Of a DNA stretch of 64,000 nucleotides, positions 8,815 through 17,457 are shown one piece after another. Below the pieces are notes generated by a model. It made no database searches and was not told where the DNA came from. It was given only the letters and a program-made list of their open reading frames with translations. The stretch is from Azospirillum lipoferum 4B (GTDB lineage: Bacteria > Pseudomonadota > Alphaproteobacteria > Azospirillales > Azospirillaceae): assembly GCF_000283655.1 (NCBI RefSeq), contig NC_016622.1:1438501-1502500 (forward strand), in the 5' to 3' direction. A program made the position numbers and the translations under genes. The stretch's first letter is position 1, and each line of letters begins with the position of its first letter.

Positions 8815-9909
8815 TCACGCCAGGGCCGGCGTCCGCGCGGAACTTTCGGTGCCGACACGCCCCAGATTCTGCTCCACCCACCGGCTCGCCGCCTCCCGCC
8901 CGGCGTCGCGCAGCCAGTTCAGGAAGCTCCAGTCGGTCATCAGCTTGGAATAGACGCCCAGATCCTGCAGATGCTCGTCGGCATCGATCAGATGCAGGCG
9001 CGGGGCGGCGGCGCGCGCGGACAGGCAGCGCAGTTCCTGCAGCAGGGCCGCGTTGAAGGTGATCTGGTTCAGGCGGGCGGCGATGCCGGCCGGATCCTGC
9101 GGGGTGGTGGCGCAGGTGAAGGGGTTGATCGCAACCACCAGCAGGTCGGCACCGGGGCAGGCCTCCGCCAGCGGCGACAGCGGCGGGTTGGCGAGATAGC
9201 CGCCGTCCCAGTAATCCTGCCCGTCGATCCGCACCGCACGGAACAGGTGCGGCAGGCAGGCCGAGGCCAGCAGATGATCGACTTCGACCTCCGTCTCGTC
9301 GAACAGGCGCAGGGCACCGCTGCGCACATTGGTGGCGCTGACGAACAGCCGCAGCCCGCTCCGGCGGATCAGCTCCGGCTCCACCGTCTCGGCCAGCAGG
9401 CCGCGCAGGGGGTGGAAATCCGCCGACTGCGTCTGATAGGGCGTGATCCAGCGCTTAGCCCACTCCACCAGATGCGAACCCGGCGCATTGTCGACGTTCC
9501 AGCGGCCGAGCAGCCGGTCGGCCAGGTTCGGCCGGATCGGACCCAGCCGGCCGGCGGCGCTCACCCGCTCCCAAAAATTCGCCAGTTCCGCCCGCGCGCC
9601 CTCCCTCGCGCCATCCGGGCCGCCCCGCGCCCAGCCCTGCACCAGCATCGCCGCGTTCATCGCCCCGGCGCTGGCGCCGCTGACGCCGACCAGCCGGATA
9701 TCCTCCTCCAGCAGCCGGTCGAGCACGCCCCAGGTGAAGGCCCCATGCGCCCCGCCACCCTGCAACGCCAGCGCCAGCGTGGGCTTCGGCGGCGGCAGGG
9801 CGAGCATCGGCCCGGGCCCCGACAGTTCCAGCGGTTCCGCCGGTGCTGTCGGCTGGACGGTCGCGGGCTTGCCGCACACGCGGTTCCACAGTCGGCGGAT
9901 CATGGTCAT
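8815..9909 (-). CDS. Patatin-like phospholipase
   Basis: A serine lipid acyl hydrolase of the patatin family. From ATG 9909 (364 residues) the oxyanion Gly-rich motif LQGGGAHGAF occurs at residues 50-59, the nucleophile elbow GASAG at 78-82 gives Ser80, and the catalytic Asp lies in WDGGYLANPPLSPL. The Ser-Asp dyad is therefore intact. There is no signal peptide; the first 45 residues are basic then Pro-rich, so the enzyme is probably cytoplasmic or membrane-associated. An ATG six bases further in is equally possible, and a longer frame reaches 9972 without a ribosome site. It is divergent from the RNA methyltransferase gene. Confidence 0.9.
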   Translation of the reverse strand: MTMIRRLWNRVCGKPATVQPTAPAEPLELSGPGPMLALPPPKPTLALALQGGGAHGAFTWGVLDRLLEEDIRLVGVSGASAGAMNAAMLVQGWARGGPDGAREGARAELANFWERVSAAGRLGPIRPNLADRLLGRWNVDNAPGSHLVEWAKRWITPYQTQSADFHPLRGLLAETVEPELIRRSGLRLFVSATNVRSGALRLFDETEVEVDHLLASACLPHLFRAVRIDGQDYWDGGYLANPPLSPLAEACPGADLLVVAINPFTCATTPQDPAGIAARLNQITFNAALLQELRCLSARAAAPRLHLIDADEHLQDLGVYSKLMTDWSFLNWLRDAGREAASRWVEQNLGRVGTESSARTPALA

Positions 9910-10083
9910 GTCGGCACGTCCTCGCTCTGCGATGCTGCACCGCAACATGAGCGGAGGCTCGAGCTTCGGCAAGGGGGTATGCCCACGGAAGGAGAGGATT
10001 GGCGCCGCTCCGGCCGCCCCCGTATTGGAAAGCAGCCTTCTTATGCACTAAGTAGGCGCACACCCCAGACGCCGAGTGTCCCC

Positions 10084-10905
10084 TTGCCCAGCCCGCCCTA
10101 TCAGGTCATCCCCATCACCGACCCCGAGGATCCGCGCATCGAGCCCTACCGCGACGTGCGGGAGCGCGATCTGGTCGGCCGTGACGGGTTGTTCATCGCC
10201 GAGGGGGCGGTGGTGGTGCGCAGCCTCCTCCAGTCGACCCGCACCCTTGCCCGCTCGCTGCTGATCGCCGACAAGCGGGTGGAGGCGCTGGAACCGATGC
10301 TGACCGCGCTGCCCGCCGGCACCCCGGTCTATACCGCCACCCAAGCGGTGCTCGACCGCATCGCCGGCTTTCCCCTGCACCGCGGCATCCTGGCGGTCGG
10401 CGAGAGGACCGAATTGCCCACCGCGGCCGATCTGCTGGGCGCCTGCGGCCCGGTCGCCCGCGTGGTGATGCTGTTCGGCATCGGCAATCACGACAATATG
10501 GGCGGCATCTTCCGCAACGCCGCCGCCTTCGGCGCCGATGCGGTTATCCTCGATTCCGGCTGCTGCGATCCGCTCTACCGCAAGGCGATCCGCGTTTCGG
10601 TCGGGGCGACGCTGCTGGTACCGACCGCGAAGCTTGGCATCGGCGAGGATCCGCTCGCCCTGCTCGACCGGTTCGGGTTCGAGGCGGTGGCGCTGAGCCC
10701 CGCCGGTGCCGAGACGCTGGCCGCCCTCACGCCTCCGCGCCGCGCCGCCCTGCTGTTCGGATCGGAGGGACCGGGCCTGCCGCCGGCCCTGCTGGCCCGC
10801 GCCCGCAGCGTCCGCATTCCGATGGCCGGCAGCTTCGATTCCCTCAACGTGGCGACCACCAGCGGCATCGTGCTGCACCACATCGCTTCCGGACAGGTTC
10901 CATGA
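10084..10905 (+). CDS. TrmH/SpoU-family RNA 2'-O-methyltransferase
   Basis: SAM-dependent SPOUT methyltransferase of rRNA or tRNA ribose. Three knot motifs are visible: GNHDNMGGIFRNAAAFGADA (motif 1), LLFGSEGPGLPPALL (motif 2) and FDSLNVATTSGIVLHH (motif 3). An N-terminal substrate-binding domain precedes (DLVGRDGLFIAEG, typical of this subfamily). No ATG lies near the expected start; TTG 10084 gives 273 residues and the expected N-terminus, but its ribosome site is weak, so the start is tentative. The stop overlaps the helicase start (ATGA, 10902-10905), which suggests translational coupling of two RNA-handling proteins. Target nucleotide unknown. Confidence 0.85.
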   Translation: MPSPPYQVIPITDPEDPRIEPYRDVRERDLVGRDGLFIAEGAVVVRSLLQSTRTLARSLLIADKRVEALEPMLTALPAGTPVYTATQAVLDRIAGFPLHRGILAVGERTELPTAADLLGACGPVARVVMLFGIGNHDNMGGIFRNAAAFGADAVILDSGCCDPLYRKAIRVSVGATLLVPTAKLGIGEDPLALLDRFGFEAVALSPAGAETLAALTPPRRAALLFGSEGPGLPPALLARARSVRIPMAGSFDSLNVATTSGIVLHHIASGQVP

Positions 10906-13103
10906 CAGACGATGCCAACACGAACGCGACCGACCCGCATCTGGTCCACGACCTCGCCGTCGCCCATCCGGAGGTGACGACCCTGGGGGCCGCCGGCGTG
11001 CTGCGGATGCCCGATGCCGAGGCGCGCGGACTGGTGCCGCTCGGCCTGCCGCTGCCCAAGGGCAAGCGCGACCTGCTGGTCCCGGCGGAGCGGCGGGAGG
11101 CCATCCTGCTGGAGATCACCGGCCGCATCGACCGCGCCCACCGCCGCGACGCGCTGCTGGCGCAGGGAAGGCGGGCGCTGGCCGGCAGCCATACGGCACT
11201 GCTGTCCTGCGAGGACCGCACCCGCGTCCGCGCCGTGCGCAGCGACGAGTTGCCCTGGCCCGGCCTGTCGCCCGCGATCCGGCTGCAGGTGTCCAGGACC
11301 TTCGATGCGCTGGAATTGTCGGACCTGTCCGATGCCGAACTGTCGGCACGGCTCGACCATGATCCGGCATTGCACTCAGCACTCGACGATGCGTTGTCCC
11401 GCGTGGCGACCCGGCTGCGCGACTTGGCCGAGCGGGCCGGCGACGATCCCGATTGGGGCTTCGCCAGTCTCGCCGAGCGGCTGGGCAAGGCCGCCCGCAA
11501 CCGCACCGATGCCGACGAGTTGCTAGACCGCTGGGACCGCGAGTACGACCAGTGGCGCCGCGACCGGGCGGAGTCGCGCGGCCGGGCCTATGTCGACCGC
11601 CATTTCGACTTCTCCCGCTTCGAGCGGCTGTTCCCGGTGGCGCGGGGCATGAACCGCCGGCTGGTTCTGGTGATCGGCCCGACCAACTCCGGCAAGACCC
11701 ATCGCGCCATCACGGCCCTGCGCGAGGCGCGCGACGGCGTTTATCTCGCTCCCCTGCGCCTGCTGGCGTTGGAGGTGATGGAGCGGCTGAACGCTGAAGG
11801 CACCCCGACCACGCTCATCACCGGGGAGGAGGAGATTCGCACCCCCGGCGCCCGCCACACCGCCTCCACCATCGAGGTGATGGACCCCGACCGCCCGGTG
11901 GAAGTGGCGGTGATCGACGAGATCCAGATGCTGGCCGATCCGGCGCGCGGCTGGGCCTGGACCGCCGCGCTGATGGGTGTCCCGGCCGAAACCGTCTACA
12001 TCCTCGGCGCGCCGGAGGTCCGCCCACTGGTGGAGCGTGCCGCCGCCCATCTCGGCGAAGCGCTGGAGGTGGTTGAACTCGACCGCAAAACCCCGTTGTC
12101 GATGCTCGACCGCCGGCTGGACTGGGCGGAGGTGGAGCGCGGCGACGCCCTGATCGCCTTCTCCCGCCGCGAGGTGCACAGCGTCCGCGACACGCTGCTC
12201 GCACAGGGCCTGTCGGTCGCCGCCATCTATGGCGCGCTGGCTCCGGCGGTTCGGCGGCGCGAGGCGGCGCGCTTCCTGTCGGGCGAGGCCGATGTGGTGG
12301 TGGCGACCGATGCCATCGGCATGGGCCTGAACCTGCCCTGCCGCCGCGTGCTGTTCACCGCGCTGGAGAAGTTCGACGGCAGCAGTGTCCGCCCGCTGAC
12401 CGCGACGGAGGTGAAGCAGATCGCCGGCCGCGCCGGCCGCTTCGGCCAGTTCGAGGAGGGGCATTTCGGCGTCATCGCCCGCGGCACGCCCACCGCCCTG
12501 AAACGCCTGCTGGAGGCGCCCGACCGCCGCCTGCGCGCCGACGCCCCCCTGCCGGTCCGCCCGACCCGCGCCATGCTGGCCCGCCTCGCCTCCCACATCG
12601 ACAGCGATGAGACGCGCCTGCTGGTGGAGTGTTTCGGTACCGCGGAAACTGCCGGCTCCCCCTTCCGGCTGGCCGATCTGTCGGCCCTGCACCGCGCCGC
12701 GCCGATGCTGGACGCCCGGCGGCTGGCCCTCGCCGCCAAGCTGGAGCTGCTGCTCGCCCCGGCCGATCTGGAGGAGCCGGAGGATGCCAAGGTCTTCGCC
12801 GCCATCCTCGACGCGGTGGAGGCAGGGGAGGTCCTGCCGCTTGCGCGCCTGATCCCGGCCCGGCTCGACGGGCTGACCGCCAATGTGCTGGAAGCGGCGT
12901 CCCGGACCTGCGACCTCTATTTCTGGGCGTCGCGCAAGTTCCCCGACTCCTTGCCCGACCGCGACCGCGTGCGCAGCGCCCGCGACGCCATCGGCCAGCG
13001 TTTGTCGGAAGCCCTCGCCTCCCGCGCCCGCCACCGAGAGCCGCCGCCTGCCGCCGGCTTCCGTGGAGCCCCGCGCAAGCGCTTCGGTCCGCGCCGACGG
13101 TGA
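10902..13103 (+). CDS. SUV3-like superfamily 2 RNA helicase
   Basis: A 733-residue ATP-dependent helicase resembling the mitochondrial degradosome helicase SUV3 and its alphaproteobacterial homologues. Walker A is GPTNSGKT at residues 259-266 and the Walker B box is DEIQ at 339-342, the SUV3-type variant of DExH. Motif VI is AGRAGRFG, preceded by VVATDAIGMGLNLP. The N-terminal 240 residues are a separate helical region; the C-terminus (from about residue 530) carries the family's helical domain and ends in a short basic tail. It probably unwinds structured RNA for decay or processing. Start overlaps the upstream methyltransferase by four bases. Confidence 0.88.
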   Translation: MTDDANTNATDPHLVHDLAVAHPEVTTLGAAGVLRMPDAEARGLVPLGLPLPKGKRDLLVPAERREAILLEITGRIDRAHRRDALLAQGRRALAGSHTALLSCEDRTRVRAVRSDELPWPGLSPAIRLQVSRTFDALELSDLSDAELSARLDHDPALHSALDDALSRVATRLRDLAERAGDDPDWGFASLAERLGKAARNRTDADELLDRWDREYDQWRRDRAESRGRAYVDRHFDFSRFERLFPVARGMNRRLVLVIGPTNSGKTHRAITALREARDGVYLAPLRLLALEVMERLNAEGTPTTLITGEEEIRTPGARHTASTIEVMDPDRPVEVAVIDEIQMLADPARGWAWTAALMGVPAETVYILGAPEVRPLVERAAAHLGEALEVVELDRKTPLSMLDRRLDWAEVERGDALIAFSRREVHSVRDTLLAQGLSVAAIYGALAPAVRRREAARFLSGEADVVVATDAIGMGLNLPCRRVLFTALEKFDGSSVRPLTATEVKQIAGRAGRFGQFEEGHFGVIARGTPTALKRLLEAPDRRLRADAPLPVRPTRAMLARLASHIDSDETRLLVECFGTAETAGSPFRLADLSALHRAAPMLDARRLALAAKLELLLAPADLEEPEDAKVFAAILDAVEAGEVLPLARLIPARLDGLTANVLEAASRTCDLYFWASRKFPDSLPDRDRVRSARDAIGQRLSEALASRARHREPPPAAGFRGAPRKRFGPRRR

Positions 13104-13333
13104 GGACCGCGGATGGTTCCCGGCAAAATTCGTCCGCATGGCACTGCTGCGCTGCGAACGAAGTGATTTTCCCGTTGTTCTGAACTGGACCTGCTCCGGC
13201 AGTGCCACCATATCGATAGATATTCCCTATTGCGATGTTGCGAAGCATCGATTGGACACTATCGAACTGGCCGGCCATTCTTGCATCGGCGGTCAAGTCC
13301 GTGGCCGCCATGGACCGTTCAGGAGCAACCGGC

Positions 13334-14623
13334 GTGAAGACCGCATCCCCCACCATCCACACCGATATTCCCACGCGCATTCCTGCACCGGGGCGCCGGT
13401 TCTGGACCATGCTCGGCCCTGGATTCGTGGTGGCGGTCGGCTATATGGACCCGGGCAACTGGGCGACGGACATCGCGGCTGGCTCCAGCTTCGGCTTCGC
13501 GCTGCTGTCGGCGGTGCTGATCGCCAGCCTGGCGGGCATCTTCCTGCAGGGGTTGATCGTCCGGCTGACGCTGGCGACCGGCAAGGATCTGGCCCGGCTG
13601 ATCCGCGACCGCTTCCCCCGCCCGGTGGCGATGGGGGTGTGGGCGGTGTCGGAACTGGCGATGATCGCCACCGATCTGGCCGAGTTGCTGGGCAGCGCCA
13701 TTGCGCTGAAGCTGCTGTTCGGCATCCCGATCATGGCCGGCGTGGTGATCTCCGCCGTGCTGACCTTCGGCATCCTAGCCCTGCCGGGTGCGCGGGGCCG
13801 AGCGCCCGAACTGGTCGTCGGCGCGCTGATGAGCGTGGTCGTGGTCTGCTTCGCCTGGGAACTGGTGATCGCTCGCCCCGATCCCGGCGCCCTGCTGGCC
13901 GGGCTGGTTCCGACCATCGAGTTGGCCCGCGATCCGGAGATGCTGTACCTGTCGCTGGGCATCATCGGCGCCACCGTCATGCCGCACAATCTGTTCCTGC
14001 ACTCCGGTCTGGTCCGCTCGCGGCTGGCCGAGGTGAAGACGGCGGAGGAGCGCCGGCAGGCCGCCCGCTGGCTGACCATCGACCTGTCGACCGCGCTGGC
14101 GCTGGCCGGTCTGGTCAACGGCTCCATCCTGGCGGTGGCCGCGGTCGCTTTCCAGGGCGTCACCACCGGCGGCACCCCCGGCATCGAGGATGCCCATGCC
14201 CTGCTGGGCAGCAGCATCGGCGGGGCCGCCGCGCTGATCTTCGCTATCGCCCTGCTGGCCGCTGGGCAGAGCTCCACCACCACTGGCACCATGGCCGGGC
14301 AGATGGTGACGGAGGGCTTCCTGAACCTGCGCCTGCGCCCGGTCACCCGTGCGCTGATCACCCGCGGCGCCTCGCTGATCCCCGCGCTGGCGGTTCTGGG
14401 CAGCGCCGGCGACAGCGCGGTCGACGAGTTGCTGGTGCTGAGTCAGGTGGTTCTGGCCCTGACCCTGCCCTTCATCCTGATCCCGATGCTGTTGCTGCTG
14501 CGCAATGCCAAGCTGATGGGCGGGCTGGCGATGGCGCCGATGACCCTGCGGCTGGCGAGCCTGACCGTCCTGCTGCTGACCGGCCTGTCCGGCTGGCTGG
14601 CCGGCACCACGGCGATGGCGTGA
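13334..14623 (+). CDS. mntH: Nramp-family divalent metal transporter (Mn/Fe)
   Basis: Proton-coupled uptake of Mn2+ and probably Fe2+ across the inner membrane. The metal-site motifs are intact: DPGNWATD (residues 39-46, helix 1) and MPHN (216-219, helix 6). About eleven hydrophobic segments are visible. The frame is open from 13235, but GTG 13334 has an ideal AGGAG (13321-13325) eight bases upstream and places helix 1 at the usual distance, so I choose it (429 residues). Upstream, TTGCGA occurs twice eight bases apart (13230-13235, 13238-13243) next to a CGATG/CATCG inverted pair, a possible regulator site but not a recognised Mn box. Followed by slyX. Confidence 0.9.
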   Translation: MKTASPTIHTDIPTRIPAPGRRFWTMLGPGFVVAVGYMDPGNWATDIAAGSSFGFALLSAVLIASLAGIFLQGLIVRLTLATGKDLARLIRDRFPRPVAMGVWAVSELAMIATDLAELLGSAIALKLLFGIPIMAGVVISAVLTFGILALPGARGRAPELVVGALMSVVVVCFAWELVIARPDPGALLAGLVPTIELARDPEMLYLSLGIIGATVMPHNLFLHSGLVRSRLAEVKTAEERRQAARWLTIDLSTALALAGLVNGSILAVAAVAFQGVTTGGTPGIEDAHALLGSSIGGAAALIFAIALLAAGQSSTTTGTMAGQMVTEGFLNLRLRPVTRALITRGASLIPALAVLGSAGDSAVDELLVLSQVVLALTLPFILIPMLLLLRNAKLMGGLAMAPMTLRLASLTVLLLTGLSGWLAGTTAMA

Positions 14624-14705
14624 GCGGAAAGGCACCCTCGACCCGGAGCGGGGAATGGTCCATCTTGCGGCCCCTCCCCGTTCTTCACTGTCTGACCGGT
14701 GCCCC

Positions 14706-14933
14706 ATGGATCCCGCCCTCGAACAGCGTCTTATCGAAGAACGTCTGGCCGATCTCGAAAGCCGTCTCGCCCACCACGAGCGCATGGCCGAGGAGATGTC
14801 GGAGGTCATCTTCGCCCAGGGCCAGACCATCGACCGCCTGACCGCACAGCTGAAGCGCATGCGCGACCGCGTCGAGGCGGCGGAGTACGCGCTAGCCTCG
14901 CCGCAGGACGACCGGCCGCCGCCGCATTATTGA
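14706..14933 (+). CDS. slyX: SlyX family protein
   Basis: A 75-residue soluble protein that is almost wholly a coiled coil, with heptad Leu/Ile spacing from LEQRLIEERLADLESRL to LTAQLKRMRDRVEAAEYAL, then a short polar tail ending in PPPHY, the hallmark C-terminus of SlyX. The start at ATG 14706 gives the usual length; an in-frame GTG/ATG further upstream would add an unrelated stretch. Biochemical role of the family is unknown. It is 82 bases after mntH on the same strand. Confidence 0.88.
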   Translation: MDPALEQRLIEERLADLESRLAHHERMAEEMSEVIFAQGQTIDRLTAQLKRMRDRVEAAEYALASPQDDRPPPHY

Positions 14934-14949
14934 GGGTGGGAATTGCTAG

Positions 14950-15340
14950 CGATGCCCCCTCCCCCTCCATCGGACGGACCTTCGGCCCGCCGAGAGCGGG
15001 AGAGGGGACTGCCGCCACGATGCAAATCGCCCCCTCTCCCTCGAAGAGCTATGGCATTCACACATCTCGCCTCTGCGAAATGGCAGCAACCACCAGTGGT
15101 GAAAAGCCCTTCTCCCCTTGCGGGAGAAGGGTTGGGATGAGGGGTGCAGCCGGCCGAAGGCCCGTGGGAATCAAGTTTCCGCCCCTCACCCCAACCCCTC
15201 TCCCGCAAGGGGAGAGGGGCTTTCATCAATGTTAAGTTGCGCGTCTTTTCGCAAATGCGAAATGTGTGCATCCCGTAGCCCTCGAAGAGGGGGAGGGAGG
15301 GACCCGCGGCGAAGCCGTGGGAGGGTGGGGGCACAGGCAC
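14950..15340. repeat. Nested intergenic inverted-repeat element
   Basis: No gene lies between slyX and the multicopper oxidase; instead there are nested inverted repeats. Inner arms: 15102-15145 and 15181-15223, based on CTCCCCTTGCGGGAGAGGGG, with a 35-base centre. Outer arms: 15030-15080 and 15247-15298, both containing the CCTCGAAGAG block and a CACACAT...GCGAAA block. A further pyrimidine-rich/purine-rich pair flanks these at roughly 14950-15015 and 15290-15340. Such modules are dispersed in Azospirillum-type genomes and other GC-rich bacteria. RNA from either strand would fold into a long hairpin and could end transcription. Confidence 0.82.
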
Positions 15341-15350
15341 CTAGCCGCCC

Positions 15351-16850
15351 TTACCCCACCCCCTCGACCACCACCTCCGTCATCATCCCCGTCGCCATGT
15401 GCAGCAGGTTGTGGCAGTGGAGCGGCCAGCGGCCGGGGTTGTCGGCGTCGAAGGCCACCGTCACGCTGCCCATCGTCGGCACCAGCACGGTGTCGCGCAC
15501 CGCCCCCACCACCGGGCGGCCATCGATCGCCACCACCTGGAAATGATGGCCGTGCAGGTGCATGGGGTGCGCCATCATCGATGGGTTCTCAAAGGTCAGT
15601 TCCACCCGCTGGCCCTGACGTACCACCAGCGGCGCATGCGTGCCGAAGGTCCGGTCGTCCAGGCTCCAGACATAGGGAGCCATCGTTCCGGTCAGCCGCA
15701 CCCGCGCCGTCCGATCCGTTGCACGGGTGCCGAGTGATTGTTCGGCGACGAGCCGTCGCTCCAGCGACAGGTCGAGCGCTTCGGTCGCGGCCTCTCCCTG
15801 TTCCGCCACCCGCTGCACAATGGCGCCGGGCGTGGCGAGGATGAGGCCGGTCCGCTGCGCCGCGCCTTCGCGCAGGGCAAGGATCGGAAAGGCACCGCCT
15901 TCGGAGGGCAGCGTCAGCCGGATGTCGAGCCGCTGCCCCATGCTGATCCCGAAGCGGTTGCCGGCAACCGGCTGCACCGGATTGCCGTCCGCCGCGACCA
16001 CCTCACCAGTCAGGCGCCCCAGATCGAGATGGAAGGCGGTTGATGTGGCACCGTTGATCACCCGCAGCCGCACCCGGCCGCCCCGCTCCACCCGGACCAC
16101 CTCGGGGTCGGCAACCGTGCGGTCGTTGGCGAGATAGGCGTCATACTCGACGTCGTTCAGGTCCATCGCCATGCCGCCGTGGTTCATGGAGCCGTGATTC
16201 ATGCCGCCGTTGTTCATGGCGCCATGCCCCATGGAGCCGTGGGAGCCATGTCCCATCTGGCCGTGACCGCCATGCCCCGTCCCGCCGGCCGATCCGGTCA
16301 GCGCGGCCAAAACCTCGGCCGGATCGCGGAAGGTGAAGTCGTGCAGCAGGACGATCACCTCCTGCTCGTCGGCACGGAGGTCGTCGGCACTGCGGACCAC
16401 CAGCGGGGCGGCCATCAGCAACTGTTCCTGCAGGCCGTGATGGGAATGCATCCAGTGCGTCCCCGTCCGCGGCGCGAAGTCGTAGCTGGCGGAAGCGCCG
16501 TCGCGGATGGTCGGGCGGTTGATGTCGGCCACGCCGTCCTGGGCATAGGGCGGCGTCTGGCCATGCCAGTGGATCACCGCCTCTTCCCCCGCCCGGTTGG
16601 CGAGATCGACCAGAAACCGCCGTCCGGGGTCGAGGACGAGTCCATGCGTGCCGTCGGGCTGGCGGATTCCGAACACGCTCGCCGCCTTGCCGTTCACCTC
16701 CAGCGTGCGGCGCTCGATGATCAGGCCGACGGGGCGATCCGTGGCCGGCGCGGCGGCCAGGGCGGAGCGGGGAAAGGCGGGCAGCAGGGCGGCACAGCCG
16801 CCGGCCATGGCCGTCGACAGCAGACGGCGGCGCGAAAGCGCGAGAGTCAT
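15351..16850 (-). CDS. Multicopper oxidase, Tat-exported
   Basis: A periplasmic copper enzyme of the CueO/CopA/CumA type that probably oxidises Cu(I). From ATG 16850 (499 residues) a twin-arginine signal is clear: SRRRLL at residues 6-11, then a hydrophobic stretch ending in ALA. Copper ligands are present in order: HWHGQTPPYAQDG and HSHHG (trinuclear centre), then HPMHLHGHHF and HCHNLLHMATGMM (type 1 and trinuclear). Between the second and third cupredoxin domains is a Gly/His/Met repeat region of some 45 residues (GHGSHGSMGHGAMNNGGMNH), a likely accessory copper-binding segment as in CueO. A Cys/His-rich secreted protein precedes it, and together they look like a copper-tolerance operon. 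Confidence 0.92.
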   Translation of the reverse strand: MTLALSRRRLLSTAMAGGCAALLPAFPRSALAAAPATDRPVGLIIERRTLEVNGKAASVFGIRQPDGTHGLVLDPGRRFLVDLANRAGEEAVIHWHGQTPPYAQDGVADINRPTIRDGASASYDFAPRTGTHWMHSHHGLQEQLLMAAPLVVRSADDLRADEQEVIVLLHDFTFRDPAEVLAALTGSAGGTGHGGHGQMGHGSHGSMGHGAMNNGGMNHGSMNHGGMAMDLNDVEYDAYLANDRTVADPEVVRVERGGRVRLRVINGATSTAFHLDLGRLTGEVVAADGNPVQPVAGNRFGISMGQRLDIRLTLPSEGGAFPILALREGAAQRTGLILATPGAIVQRVAEQGEAATEALDLSLERRLVAEQSLGTRATDRTARVRLTGTMAPYVWSLDDRTFGTHAPLVVRQGQRVELTFENPSMMAHPMHLHGHHFQVVAIDGRPVVGAVRDTVLVPTMGSVTVAFDADNPGRWPLHCHNLLHMATGMMTEVVVEGVG

Positions 16851-16931
16851 TGCGGACACCGGTAATTCGAGTTGGGGGAAAGTGCCGAAGGCGCCGTCAA
16901 GCCCCGAACCGGCGCGGACGGCGCGAACGCC

Positions 16932-17351
16932 TCATCCCAGCCGCGGTGGCGGCAGGTCGGGGCGCACCCCCTGCCCTTCGCGCAGCGGTCCGGCGGGCCA
17001 GCCCGGCATCGACCTCGCCAGTTCCACCGGAGCCATCAATCCTTCCACGGGTGCCGCCATGGCCATGACGGCGCATGCCATGCCGCCGCAGCAGGGTTGC
17101 GGCACACCATGCGGGCCGGCTCCCTGATGGCCTGACCCTTGCGGGTGGACCGGAACCGGGCACACATGCGCAGCCTTCGCAACGGGCTGCACATGATGCT
17201 GCGCCATGGCTGCGTCCGAAGGGCTGCCGCCGTCATGCGGGCATGCGGCGACGGCGGTGCCCTGCCACAGCAGCAGGCCGAACATCGCCAGGGCCACCGC
17301 CCCCGCGATACCCGTCAGCTTCCGCAGCCAGTCGGCGACGCAGATCGGCAC
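16932..17351 (-). CDS. Secreted Cys/His-rich protein, probable copper-linked
   Basis: A 139-residue hypothetical protein with an N-terminal signal (WLRKLTGIAGAVALAMFGLL, cleaved near TAVAA), leaving a mature domain with several His and six or so Cys/Met-rich clusters: ACPHDGG, AQHHVQP, AHVCPVPVHP, and QPCCGGMACAVMAM. The ligand content suggests soft-metal binding in the periplasm. GTG 17351 is chosen because GGGAG lies about 12 bases upstream; a TTG at 17375 would add 8 residues. It lies 81 bases before the multicopper oxidase on the same strand. I do not recognise a family; it may relate to DUF2946-like proteins. Function is inferred from composition and context only. Confidence 0.6.
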   Translation of the reverse strand: MPICVADWLRKLTGIAGAVALAMFGLLLWQGTAVAACPHDGGSPSDAAMAQHHVQPVAKAAHVCPVPVHPQGSGHQGAGPHGVPQPCCGGMACAVMAMAAPVEGLMAPVELARSMPGWPAGPLREGQGVRPDLPPPRLG

Positions 17352-17457
17352 CGCAATGCTCCCGCTCGTTACCAAGCCTTTTCAGATAGGACGTCGGGTG
17401 GATGCGGTCAATCGCCGCCGACAGCCGGACAGCCTAACCACCCATTCAGACCTAATA

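Noticed and set aside
5778-8858. Long antisense open frame over the RND permease
   Set aside because: Low-complexity composition typical of GC-rich antisense frames, and the opposite strand encodes a clear RND permease.
14950-15340. CRISPR array
   Set aside because: The repeats are inverted and nested, not regularly spaced direct repeats, and there are no cas genes.
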